A stretch of DNA of 14,927 bases from a bacterium (lineage in GTDB: Bacteria; Krumholzibacteriota; Krumholzibacteriia; JACNKJ01). Shown here piece after piece: positions 6,594 to 14,498 of the stretch. The stretch spans positions 1-14,927 of the forward strand of contig JACNKJ010000253.1 in assembly GCA_014382085.1 (NCBI GenBank), read 5' to 3'. A program made the translations under genes and the position numbers. The notes under the pieces are model-generated. The model saw nothing but the letters and a program-made list of their open reading frames with translations. It searched no databases and was not told where the DNA came from. Numbering within the stretch: the stretch's first letter is position 1; the number at the start of each line of letters is the position of its first letter.

Positions 6594-7235
6594 CTAGGGA
6601 TGTCGCGCGAGGTCTTTCACCAGGACCAGTTCATCGCGAATGGGAATGCCCCCGAAGCCGCGTGCGCCCGGCATGCCATGATCGACGAGAGCCGTCTCGG
6701 CTTCCCCCACTGAGAGAGATTTGAATCGATATCCCAAGCGCTGGTAGAAGTAAAGTCCCGGGATGTTATCATTGGTGCTGGCGATGAGAATTCGATGCAT
6801 CTCTTTAGGTCGACAGAACGCCTCCAATGCGCCTTCCAATGCACGCCCGACGCCGCGCCCCTGGAAGCCGGGCAGCACGGCCATGAGCACGATGGCGACT
6901 TCATCCTGTTTGGGAAAGTGTAGCGAGTAGGACAGGAAGCCCGCGCGCTCGCCCGCGAACTCCGCCACGAGAAAAGACGTGTGCGCCAAGGGAAAGACTT
7001 CGCCGAAGGCGTGAAGCTGCGTGCTAGAGAAGAAGCGTCGACTGGCTTCTAGCAGGGCGATGCGATCGTGACCGTCACCCTCGCGCACTTGAATGGGCGA
7101 AGGCGTTTTGCGTTCGCCATGGCAAGCGGCTTCGTCACAGATGAGTCGCAGCCGCCCTCCCTCCCAGGGAATTTCCTTAGCGCAGACTGTACACTCGTAG
7201 ACTGGGCGATGTAGGCCCTTCTTTTCATCTTTCAC
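6594..7235 (-). CDS. GNAT-family N-acetyltransferase with N-terminal zinc-binding module
   Basis: 213 residues. The start is GTG at 7235-7233; it overlaps the stop of the upstream phosphatase gene by four bases (GTGA), and GGGAG lies about 10 bases upstream, inside that gene. Residues 15-38 hold C15-x2-C18 ... C33-x4-C38, a probable structural zinc site rarely seen in GNAT enzymes. The GNAT core follows: substrate-side strand SFLVAEFAGERAGFLSY (87-103), motif A IVLMAVLPGFQGRGVGRAL (115-133) with the Q-x-x-G-x-G acetyl-CoA pyrophosphate loop, and motif B STNDNIPGLYFYQRLGY (153-169). The C-terminus (GIPIRDELVLVKDL) is common in one GNAT subgroup. The substrate cannot be told from sequence: small molecule or protein are both open. 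Translational coupling to the PP2C gene suggests shared control and perhaps a shared pathway. Confidence 0.88.
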   Translation of the reverse strand: MKDEKKGLHRPVYECTVCAKEIPWEGGRLRLICDEAACHGERKTPSPIQVREGDGHDRIALLEASRRFFSSTQLHAFGEVFPLAHTSFLVAEFAGERAGFLSYSLHFPKQDEVAIVLMAVLPGFQGRGVGRALEGALEAFCRPKEMHRILIASTNDNIPGLYFYQRLGYRFKSLSVGEAETALVDHGMPGARGFGGIPIRDELVLVKDLARHP

Positions 7236-8023
7236 GATTTCAGCTCCCAGTGAGCAGTGATGACGCTGATGTTGTCCGGTCCACCCGCTTCCAGGGCCGC
7301 GCGGATCAATCGTTTTGTGGCGCGTTCAGGGCTACCCTCGCTCAACAGACGTTTCATGTCCTTCTCTTCGATGGGTCCGTAAAGTCCATCGGAACAGACG
7401 AGAAATCGATCACCGTTCTTCAGTGCGCGCGGCCTTTGACTGAAATCGGCACCGGGTCTATCGTCAGTGCCCAAGGCGGCCGTCAATAGGGCCGAACCCG
7501 GCGGGCGATGATCGTCATCGAGCAGGTCGCCCTCGGCGCGCATGCGCTCGAGCACATTGTGATCCCGAGATAACTGCAGGAATCGTCCCTCACGCAGAAG
7601 ATAGGCCCGGCTGTCCCCAACATGCGCGAGCCAGAATTGCTCGCCGCGCAAAAGTAAGGCCGTGCATGTGGTGCCCATACCGAATCGTCCGGGTTTGGCA
7701 TTCGCCGCCTTGAGGATGGCCGAATTCGCATCGCCGAAAGCGTGCCTGAGAAGCGGCACGGGGTCGCCGTCGATTTCCAGTTTGCTGTCGTAGAAACTCG
7801 CGGGAATTATCTCTACGGCCAAGGCGCTGGCCATGTCACCGGCGGGAGGGCCTCCCATGCCGTCGGCCACGATGAGCAGGGTGCCGTGGCTATCCAGTTG
7901 GACGCGAGGCGGCGCCTTCACGAAAACAGAGTCCTCGTTGCGCACTCGTACGCTGCCGATATCCGTGCCCCAGGCCAAGCTCAGCCCGGGCTTTTGCTTT
8001 CGTTTCTCAACGATGGGGCCCAT
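7232..8023 (-). CDS. PP2C-family serine/threonine protein phosphatase
   Basis: 263 residues, cytosolic, no membrane segment. I chose ATG 8023-8021, which has AAGGTGG seven bases upstream; a TTG start at 8092 would add 23 residues with no family match. All PP2C metal and catalytic motifs are visible: GSVRVRNEDS (23-32), VADGMGG (52-58), GMGTTCTALLL (116-125), HVGDSRAYLL (134-143), LSRDHNV (151-157), CSDGLYGPI (210-218) and GGPDNISVI (247-255). It therefore should hydrolyse phosphoserine/phosphothreonine with Mn2+/Mg2+. Length equals the minimal bacterial type (PrpC/Stp1-like); these usually oppose a Hanks-type kinase, but no kinase or FHA protein lies in this window. It is first in a two-gene unit with the GNAT gene and is divergent from the padR operon. 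Confidence 0.93.
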   Translation of the reverse strand: MGPIVEKRKQKPGLSLAWGTDIGSVRVRNEDSVFVKAPPRVQLDSHGTLLIVADGMGGPPAGDMASALAVEIIPASFYDSKLEIDGDPVPLLRHAFGDANSAILKAANAKPGRFGMGTTCTALLLRGEQFWLAHVGDSRAYLLREGRFLQLSRDHNVLERMRAEGDLLDDDHRPPGSALLTAALGTDDRPGADFSQRPRALKNGDRFLVCSDGLYGPIEEKDMKRLLSEGSPERATKRLIRAALEAGGPDNISVITAHWELKS

Positions 8024-8110
8024 GACGCGTCCACCTTGCGTAGCTGCTAAGTTCAGGTTTAGCACGGGACTCTGCGGATTCCAAGAAGACAAAAAGGTCT
8101 TTATAATAAA

Positions 8111-8128
8111 CGGTTGACTAGTTAACGG
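8111..8128. promoter_or_regulatory. Palindromic operator candidate for the PadR regulator
   Basis: CGGTTGACTAGTTAACGG matches its own reverse complement at 14 of 18 positions, centred on ACTAGT. It covers the -35 box of the padR promoter and lies in the only gap between the divergent PP2C and padR genes. ACGGTT is also repeated directly at 8110-8115 and 8125-8130. Position and symmetry fit a site for a dimeric winged-helix repressor; binding is inference. Confidence 0.55.
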
Positions 8129-8142
8129 TTTGTTATTAAAGT
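8114..8142 (+). promoter_or_regulatory. Sigma-70-like promoter of the padR-efflux operon
   Basis: TTGACT (-35, 8114-8119) and TAAAGT (-10, 8137-8142) are 17 bases apart. Initiation near 8149 would give a leader of about 17 bases with the AAGGAG ribosome site just before the ATG at 8166. The -10 matches consensus at only four of six places. Confidence 0.5.
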
Positions 8143-8165
8143 GGAACCCAGATTAAGGAGACCGC

Positions 8166-8726
8166 ATGTCTAAAGTCGACCTGGTCCTGTTGGGCTTGCT
8201 AAGCGAGCAGCCACGACATGGATACGACATCAAGCAAGAGATCACGCGACGTAACATGGAGAACTGGGTGGGCATCACCGCGCCGGCCATCTACAAGGGT
8301 CTCGCACGTCTAGAGGCGAAGAAGGATCTCAGCGCGCACAGCGAAACCAGCTCGGCCCACCCCGACCGCACGGTTTACAGCATTACCGAGCAGGGCCGCG
8401 AGACCATCCAGCGCATTTTGCATCAGAGCATCAGCGAGCTGGTGCATCCCTTTTTCCCCATGCTCATGGGATATGGTTTCGCACATCTTTCCGACAAGCC
8501 GACCTTAGTCGAAAGCTTGTCCACACGCCTGGAGCGCATTACGGCTACTCGCAAAGAAGTTGAAGACATCCACAAGCATTTTGACGAGGCGGAATGTTTC
8601 CCCGAAACCGCCATGGACATCGTTCAGTACTACGCCGATCTGGTTGAGATGGAAATCAAGTGGCTTACGCGCATCCTTGCCAAAATAGAAGGCACGGAGC
8701 CCTGGCCGGAAGGAGTGTTCAGGTGA
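8166..8726 (+). CDS. PadR-family transcriptional regulator of the efflux operon
   Basis: 186 residues; ATG 8166 follows TTAAGGAGACCGC. Residues 4-85 form the PadR winged helix: LVLLGLLSEQPRHGYDIKQEI (6-26), recognition region TAPAIYKGLARLEAKKDL (38-55), wing ending VYSITEQGRETI (70-81). The C-terminal half (about 110-175) is a long helical region (RLERITATRKEVEDIHKHF and later helices) of the Vir_act_alpha_C dimerisation type. PadR proteins are ligand-released repressors, often of drug or phenolic-compound export genes. Here padR is the first gene of the pump operon (its TGA overlaps the next ATG as TGATG) and sits directly behind a palindromic operator, so it most likely represses itself and the pump. 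The ligand is unknown; LmrR-like multidrug sensing is one possibility. Confidence 0.92.
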   Translation: MSKVDLVLLGLLSEQPRHGYDIKQEITRRNMENWVGITAPAIYKGLARLEAKKDLSAHSETSSAHPDRTVYSITEQGRETIQRILHQSISELVHPFFPMLMGYGFAHLSDKPTLVESLSTRLERITATRKEVEDIHKHFDEAECFPETAMDIVQYYADLVEMEIKWLTRILAKIEGTEPWPEGVFR

Positions 8727-10135
8727 TGAAATCCTCTCTGCAAAGGGCCGTATTCTTAGGACTACTCGGCGCCGCCATGTCAGCACTTGCCTTGCCGCTG
8801 GAGCCGCCGGGTGTTTTGAAGGCACCTGACATACTCAGTCTTGATGAAGCCGTGGACCTGGCCCTGGAACAAAATCCTTCCCTGCATGCCAGTCGCGCAG
8901 CTTTGGACGGCAGCGTGTGGGCTTCGCGAAAAAGCTGGTTGGCCTTTCTCCCTTCCGGCTCATTCAGCAGCTCGGTTACGCGGGTGGATGACGACACCTA
9001 CAATCGCGCGAACCAAGCTGTATCGGGTATGGAACAGATGTTCGAAGCTTTGGGCATCAGCGGGGTTGAAATCGAGCCCTTCCTGTATCGCGACACCTAT
9101 CGCACCAGCCTCACGGTGAACCAGCAATTCCCGCTCAATCTGAATCTTCTCGGTCAGCGCGGACTTGCCAGCGCCGGACTTCGAGCGGGTGAGGCGGGTT
9201 ATGCGGCCAGTCGATCGGAGATAGTTCTGGCCGTGCGACAGGCTTACTTCGGCGTGCTGGCCACGCGCGAAATGAATACGGTCGCCCGTGAGAGCGTGGC
9301 CTCGGCGGAGAATCGCATGGCCCTGGCTCGCGACAAGGCCGAGCTGGGCATGCTCCCCCGCTCGGACGTCTTACGTTGGGAGACCACGCTGGCCGAAGCC
9401 AAGAGCGGTGAGCTTGCCGCGAGCAACGGTGTGCGCCTGGCGGAGATGAACCTGAATCGCCTTTTGGGACGAGCCCTCGATGCACCACTGGCATTGGAGC
9501 GCGTGAACGAGGCGAGTCTTGGACATGCATTGTGTTTGTCCGAAATCGATCCCGAGTCTTTTGCCAAGGGCATCCTAAACCACAGCCCCACGGCTCGGAT
9601 CATCCAAGCGGGCAAAGATGCCGCAGCAGGTGGAAAGACCTTGGCCCTGTCGGGCATCACACCCTCCATGCACTTTTCATTGAGCAAGGGCTGGCAGGAC
9701 AACGACACCATGGAGTTGGACGGCGACGGCACCTGGTCCATGACCGCCTTGGTGACCATGCCCGTCTTTGACCTCATGGGCAATTACGCGTCCTACAAAC
9801 AGGCCGCCGCCGACAAACGCCGCGCCGAATATGCAAGCGTCGACGCGCTGGAGCAACTTCGCATGGGCGCCTGGGCCTCCTGGCTAGAAGTGGAGCGTAG
9901 CCGACAAAACCTGAGCTTCCGCGAAAGCGCCGAACGCCAGGCCCGCGAAACTTTCAAGGAAATGGAATCCCGTTATGAGGCCGGCCAGGTGGCCGAATTC
10001 GATCTGGTAGACGTGCAAGTGGCGCTCACCGCCGCCCGCGCCCAGGCCGTTGCCTCGCGCTACGAATACTTCGGAGCCCTGGCCGCGCTGGAGAGCCTGG
10101 TCGGCGAGCCTTTGACGACAGAGGAGACGAAATGA
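8726..10135 (+). CDS. TolC-like outer-membrane efflux channel
   Basis: 469 residues. The start ATG at 8726 shares its A with the padR stop (TGATG); AAGGAG lies 10 bases upstream. A signal peptide (MKSSLQRAVFLGLLGAAMSALA) opens it; no lipobox cysteine follows, so it is not a lipoprotein of the OprM type. The two-fold outer-membrane efflux protein architecture is visible: LSLDEAVDLALEQNPSLHASRAAL near the N-terminus (about 38-62), long amphipathic helices (ASRSEIVLAVRQAYFGVLATREM... and AENRMALARDKAELGMLPRSDVLRWE), and a second half with YKQAAADKRRAEY..., ending in ESRYEAGQVAEFDLVDVQVALTAARAQ, the usual last-helix motif (G-x-x-x-E/D-x-L/V). It forms the exit duct with the adaptor and RND pump encoded next; its stop overlaps the adaptor start by four bases (ATGA). 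Confidence 0.93.
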   Translation: MKSSLQRAVFLGLLGAAMSALALPLEPPGVLKAPDILSLDEAVDLALEQNPSLHASRAALDGSVWASRKSWLAFLPSGSFSSSVTRVDDDTYNRANQAVSGMEQMFEALGISGVEIEPFLYRDTYRTSLTVNQQFPLNLNLLGQRGLASAGLRAGEAGYAASRSEIVLAVRQAYFGVLATREMNTVARESVASAENRMALARDKAELGMLPRSDVLRWETTLAEAKSGELAASNGVRLAEMNLNRLLGRALDAPLALERVNEASLGHALCLSEIDPESFAKGILNHSPTARIIQAGKDAAAGGKTLALSGITPSMHFSLSKGWQDNDTMELDGDGTWSMTALVTMPVFDLMGNYASYKQAAADKRRAEYASVDALEQLRMGAWASWLEVERSRQNLSFRESAERQARETFKEMESRYEAGQVAEFDLVDVQVALTAARAQAVASRYEYFGALAALESLVGEPLTTEETK

Positions 10136-11256
10136 AGTTCCTACGTATTCTGACTCCCGCCCTTCTGCTTCTCTTGGTGGTCGGATGTGGAAAGGCTCCC
10201 GAAAATGAGGCGAAGGCCGACGGTGAAAACGAGCCCCAGAAGGTGGAATCTGCACGCGCGGTACCCGTGGTGGTCCAGCAGGTCAGGCCCAGTCGTTTCA
10301 CGGTGACCTTGTCTCCTGGCGGCAGTACGGAAGCCTGGCGTGAGGTGGACATGGCCGCGCAAGTGGGCGGGACCGTGCTTCGCGTACCCCATGAAATAGG
10401 CGACATCGTTGAGAAGGGCGACTTGCTCGTGGAAATCGACAAACGTCTTTACTCCGCCGGTGTCCAGCAAGCCAAGGCGGGGCTGCTTGCCGCGGAAGGT
10501 GCTCACTATCAGGCTCAACGCAATCTTGAGCGGTCGCGCAGTCTCAAGGAAAACGACCGAATCAGCGACGTGGAATTCGAGGCCGTTAAACTCGGCGCTC
10601 TCCAGGCCGAATCCGGTATGTTGGCCGCCCGAGCCGCCCTCGATCTTGCAAGTAAGTCCCTGGAAGATTGTGAAATTCGTGCGCCTTTCAAGGGTCGCGT
10701 GGCCATGCTCATTCCCGAAGTAGGCGAGCAGGTGGCACCGGGAATGCCCATGGCCGCCGTGGTGGATCTGAGCAGCGTGCTTATTCGCGCCAGCATTTCC
10801 GAGCGCGATGCCGTGCGCATTCAAAAGGGCATGCCGGTGGACATCTTCATACCCGCTCTACAGGATATGCGCTTTGAGGGCGAAGTTCACAGCCTCGGCG
10901 TGCGCAGCGATATGAGGACCCGCAGCTTCCCCCTGGAAATTCTCGTACCCAACGTCGACGGAATATTGCTGTCGGGCATGAGCGCGCGCAGCAGCATACG
11001 TCTTGAAGATCGCGCTGGCGCAATCGTGATTCCCGCTGGAGCCGTGGTGGAACAGTACGGCGAACCCATTGTCTTTACGATGCAGGAGGGTGTGGCCCGG
11101 CGAAAGAACATTCGCCTGGGCATGCGCGAAGGCGACAGAGTCGAAGTTCTTGAGGGACTCGGCGCCGGCGAGGAATTGATCGTGCAAGGTCAGTGGAGCG
11201 TTAATGACGGTACCGCCGTCGAGAACGTCGGCGATGCCGGCATGGACCAGGAGTAA
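10132..11256 (+). CDS. RND efflux periplasmic adaptor (membrane-fusion protein), lipoprotein
   Basis: 374 residues; ATG 10132 overlaps the previous stop as ATGA. The signal peptide ends in a lipobox, V-V-G-C19, so the mature protein should be lipid-anchored, as AcrA and MexA are. A short acidic linker (20-40) is followed by the MFP domains: first lipoyl half-motif with AAQVGGTVLRVPHEIGDIVEKGDLLVEID (75-103), alpha-hairpin (about 107-178, rich in Ala, Gln, Glu), second lipoyl half with CEIRAPFKGRVAMLIPEVGEQVAPG (180-204), beta-barrel (about 212-290) and membrane-proximal domain to the end (GAVVEQYGEPIVFTMQEGVARRKNIRLG, then GLGAGEELIVQGQWSVNDG). It bridges the TolC-like channel and the permease. 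The permease gene starts three bases after its stop. Confidence 0.95.
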   Translation: MKFLRILTPALLLLLVVGCGKAPENEAKADGENEPQKVESARAVPVVVQQVRPSRFTVTLSPGGSTEAWREVDMAAQVGGTVLRVPHEIGDIVEKGDLLVEIDKRLYSAGVQQAKAGLLAAEGAHYQAQRNLERSRSLKENDRISDVEFEAVKLGALQAESGMLAARAALDLASKSLEDCEIRAPFKGRVAMLIPEVGEQVAPGMPMAAVVDLSSVLIRASISERDAVRIQKGMPVDIFIPALQDMRFEGEVHSLGVRSDMRTRSFPLEILVPNVDGILLSGMSARSSIRLEDRAGAIVIPAGAVVEQYGEPIVFTMQEGVARRKNIRLGMREGDRVEVLEGLGAGEELIVQGQWSVNDGTAVENVGDAGMDQE

Positions 11257-11259
11257 GCC

Positions 11260-14200
11260 ATGGACCTCATATCCCTGGTCGTCAGGCGACGACTTCTGGT
11301 GCACTTTTTCGTGATCATCGCGGCGGTGGTGGGGATTTACCACTACATGGACATGCCGCGGAACTTCTTCCCCAACGCCAATCTGGATCAGGCTTTCGTG
11401 GTGGTTCCCTGGCCCGGCGCCAGCGCGGCCGAGGTTGAGCAGGAGATCGTCAACAAGCTCGAGGAATCCCTCTCCGATCTTGAAGGCGTGGACGAGCTTA
11501 TCAGCAATAGCGAAGAGTCCAGCGGAACGGTGGGCATTTACATTGAGCAAGGCATCGACAACGACAAGTTCATGCTCGACTTGCAAACGGCCATCAACGC
11601 CATTCCCGACCTGCCTGAGGATTCGGAAGATCCGATATTCTTCGAGCTAACTTCATCCATGGTTCAGCCGGTCTGTTTTGTTTCCATGGGTGGCGATGTC
11701 GCCGACAACGTTCTCTTCGAGGTCGCAGAAGATCTCAAGCGCGAGCTTGAGGACATCAACGGCGTTAGCAAGATCGACATGAACGGCTTCCTGGATTTGG
11801 AAGTTCACGTAATGGTCGACGCCGATCTCATGGATCATTACGGCGTGTCCTTGGGTGAAATCATGGCCGCCCTTGCTGCACAGAACTTAGACATGCCCGG
11901 CGGCCAGGCCGAGATGGGCGACAATTCCTACAAGCTTCGCGTGCTCGGAAAGTACCGAGACATGGAAGATATCGGCAGCACCGTGCTACGGGCGGGGCCG
12001 GCCGGTGCGAAACTTCGTCTGCGCGACCTGGCCGAAATAAAACGCGAAGTGGAAGATCGTTTCGTGTACAGCCGCCTTGACGGCAATCCCGCAGGAAATC
12101 TGATCGTCTACAAGGACGACGACAGCAACACCCTCGATATTTCCGCCGAGGTGCGTGAGATCGTGGCGCACTACAATGCGTCGCTGCCTGTGGCCGTGGT
12201 CAGTGAAGTGCGACTCGACTCCGCAGAACTAATTGAAGAGCGTCTGGGAATCATGACCAACAATGCATGGCTCACGGCCATCATCGTAGGTCTGCTCCTG
12301 CTCTTCTTCATCGGCTGGGTGAATTCCTTGCTGGTGCTCGTGGGAATTCCCTTCACCTTCCTGGTGGGCTTTTTCCTTATGAGCATGACAGGCATGAGCG
12401 TAAACATGCTCACTCTTTTCGCCTTGATCATGGCTTTAGGTCTGGTCGTGGATGATGCCATCGTAGTGGTGGACAACGTTCAACGCTACATCGAGCGCGG
12501 CGTCTCCCCCACTCGAGCGGCCATCGTGGGCACCAAGGAAGTGCTATCACCGGTAATTTCGGCCGTGGCCACCACCATCGCGGGCTTCACCCCGCTGCTG
12601 TTTATGACGGGCATGATGGGAAAATTTATCAGCGCTATTCCCAAAGCGGTCATCTTCGCCTTGCTGGCAAGTCTTGTGGAAGCGCTCATCGTGCTTCCCG
12701 CCCATACCGCGGAAGTAGCACAGTTCAATGTTTGGTTCCGCAAAAAACTGGGCATGAAGGCCAAGCATGTTCAACGTGAATTCACGGATAAAGACCTTTC
12801 GGGCACCAAGCCGGTAAAGCGAAATCCGGTTTACCTGCTTTTGCGTAAAGGCTACCGCAAGCAGCTAGGCCGGACTCTTCGTTATCGCTACGTCGCAGTA
12901 GGGTCGGTCATTCTGCTGGCCATCCTAAGTATTGCGGCTGTGCGCATGTTGCCCGTACGCATGTTCCCCGATGAGGATTTCGATCAGATCATCGTGCAGT
13001 ATGATCTTCCCCCCGGCACGAGCCTTGAGATTACCGACAAGGTTACTCAGCAAGTTGAACGGCTTGTGAACAGCGTCCCCGAAGATGAAGTGAAGGCCGT
13101 GGTGGCTATCAGCGGCTATCAGATCAAGAACTATCAGTTCCTGCCGGGGAGCCATCTTGGTGAGGTGAACATCGACCTTGTCTCGGCGGCGGATCGCACA
13201 CGCAGCGACCGGGAAATTATGGACGAACTGCGCAAGGAAATAGCCGGCGTCCCGGGTATCGTCGAGCTGAATCTATCGCGACCTCAGGGTGGGCCCCCAT
13301 CGGGCAAGCCCGTGGAGATTCGCATTCTCGGCCCGCGCCTTGAAGTATTGGAAGAGCTGGGCGAGAAGCTGAAGACAGAGCTGGCCTCCATTCACGGCGT
13401 GGTGGATATACGCGACGACTTCACCCGCGATGGGCGCGAGTATCTCATTAACGTGAATCGCGACCGCGCTTCCGAGATGGGAATTAGTAGCCGCGACATA
13501 GGCATGACCGTGGGTGCAGCATTCCTCGGTTTCGAGGCCACGCAATTCACGGAAGCAGATGGTCGCGAGCGCCCGGTAATCGTGAGACTGAAGGAGTCAC
13601 AACGAGATCGCTTAGATACTTTAGGGCAACTCAAGGTGAGCAGTATGTCGGGCGGGCTGGTGCCCCTTAGCAATCTTGTTGATTTTGAACACAAGACCAA
13701 CCTGCGTGTCATTCGTCACAGCGAGCGCGAGCGAGCCATCACCATTACCGCGGAGCTGAGCGAAGGTCAAAACAGCACAGTCGTGAACCAGACCATCATG
13801 GAACGCTTCGCAACCTTTTCGACAGACCATCCTGGCTACCGACTCTTCTTCGGCGGCGAATTCGAACGCACCGCCGAAAGCTTCAAGAGCCTTTTCTTGA
13901 TGATCCCAATCGCCTTCCTGATCATCTTCATGATCCTGGCAGGACAGTTTAATTCCTTGAGCCAGCCCCTGGCGGTTATCTTCACCGTACCCCTCAGTTT
14001 CATCGGGGTGGTGATCGGCCTCTTGGTGATGGGCTACGAACTGACCATTCCGGCCATGGTGGGAATTATCGCTCTCATGGGGCTTGTGGTGAATAACTCG
14101 CTGCTCATGGTGGACTTCATCAACAAGTCGCGGCGGAGCGGTCGGGGACGCTGGACCTCAATTGTACGTTCGGGTGTTGTTCGTCTGCGGCCCATCTTGC

Positions 14201-14412
14201 TCACGACAGTGACCACCATCACAGGACTATCCACGCTCACCGTGGCCAGCACCGGCGCGACGAAAATCATGGTGCCCATGGCTGTAAGCATGATCTGGGG
14301 CTTGGCCTTCGCCACCGTGCTCACGCTCTTCTTGATCCCTTCGCTCATCGCGGTGATCGATGATATCAAGATCAAGCTCGGCATGAGCATGGAGGACGCC
14401 GAAGAAATCTAG
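11260..14412 (+). CDS. RND-family efflux permease (AcrB/HAE type)
   Basis: 1050 residues, the usual length for AcrB-type pumps; ATG 11260, GGAG about eight bases upstream within the adaptor end. TM1 is about 12-30; the first periplasmic loop (about 31-330) contains the FFPNANLDQAFVVVPWPGASAAEVE porter start. TM2-TM6 lie at about 335-480; TM4 carries GLVVDDAIVVVDN with D398 and D399 at the place of the AcrB proton-relay aspartates D407/D408. TM7 is about 543-563, the second porter loop about 565-870 (MFPDEDFDQIIVQYDLPPGTS at 568-588), and TM8-TM12 about 878-1033. In TM10, GLVVNNSLLMVDF (941-953) has Asn945 where AcrB has the relay lysine. Substrate cannot be read from sequence; DD in TM4 favours drug or lipophile export (HAE) over the heavy-metal (CzcA) type. 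Last gene of the operon, ended by the terminator at 14436. Confidence 0.95.
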   Translation: MDLISLVVRRRLLVHFFVIIAAVVGIYHYMDMPRNFFPNANLDQAFVVVPWPGASAAEVEQEIVNKLEESLSDLEGVDELISNSEESSGTVGIYIEQGIDNDKFMLDLQTAINAIPDLPEDSEDPIFFELTSSMVQPVCFVSMGGDVADNVLFEVAEDLKRELEDINGVSKIDMNGFLDLEVHVMVDADLMDHYGVSLGEIMAALAAQNLDMPGGQAEMGDNSYKLRVLGKYRDMEDIGSTVLRAGPAGAKLRLRDLAEIKREVEDRFVYSRLDGNPAGNLIVYKDDDSNTLDISAEVREIVAHYNASLPVAVVSEVRLDSAELIEERLGIMTNNAWLTAIIVGLLLLFFIGWVNSLLVLVGIPFTFLVGFFLMSMTGMSVNMLTLFALIMALGLVVDDAIVVVDNVQRYIERGVSPTRAAIVGTKEVLSPVISAVATTIAGFTPLLFMTGMMGKFISAIPKAVIFALLASLVEALIVLPAHTAEVAQFNVWFRKKLGMKAKHVQREFTDKDLSGTKPVKRNPVYLLLRKGYRKQLGRTLRYRYVAVGSVILLAILSIAAVRMLPVRMFPDEDFDQIIVQYDLPPGTSLEITDKVTQQVERLVNSVPEDEVKAVVAISGYQIKNYQFLPGSHLGEVNIDLVSAADRTRSDREIMDELRKEIAGVPGIVELNLSRPQGGPPSGKPVEIRILGPRLEVLEELGEKLKTELASIHGVVDIRDDFTRDGREYLINVNRDRASEMGISSRDIGMTVGAAFLGFEATQFTEADGRERPVIVRLKESQRDRLDTLGQLKVSSMSGGLVPLSNLVDFEHKTNLRVIRHSERERAITITAELSEGQNSTVVNQTIMERFATFSTDHPGYRLFFGGEFERTAESFKSLFLMIPIAFLIIFMILAGQFNSLSQPLAVIFTVPLSFIGVVIGLLVMGYELTIPAMVGIIALMGLVVNNSLLMVDFINKSRRSGRGRWTSIVRSGVVRLRPILLTTVTTITGLSTLTVASTGATKIMVPMAVSMIWGLAFATVLTLFLIPSLIAVIDDIKIKLGMSMEDAEEI

Positions 14413-14435
14413 CCTCAGCAACAAGACCTAAAGAT

Positions 14436-14473
14436 AAGAGCTCAAGACATACGTCTTGAGCTCTTTCTTTTTC
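14436..14473 (+). terminator. Strong rho-independent terminator of the efflux operon
   Basis: A perfect 13-bp stem (14436-14448 AAGAGCTCAAGAC with 14453-14465) with a four-base loop ATAC is followed by TTCTTTTTCTTC on the plus strand, 24 bases after the permease stop. On the minus strand it is followed only by ATCTTTAGG, so it may act weakly for the converging oxidoreductase gene too. Confidence 0.93.
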
Positions 14474-14498
14474 TTCGGCTCTGCAGTTGCTACTTCGG

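Noticed and set aside
8021..8092. Longer form of the phosphatase starting at TTG 8092
   Set aside because: The extra 23 residues match nothing in the PP2C family and the ATG at 8023 has a better ribosome site.
10141..11586. Long minus-strand open frames (227 and 242 codons) opposite the adaptor and permease genes
   Set aside because: The plus-strand frames match the membrane-fusion and RND families over their whole length; the opposite frames have no family features.
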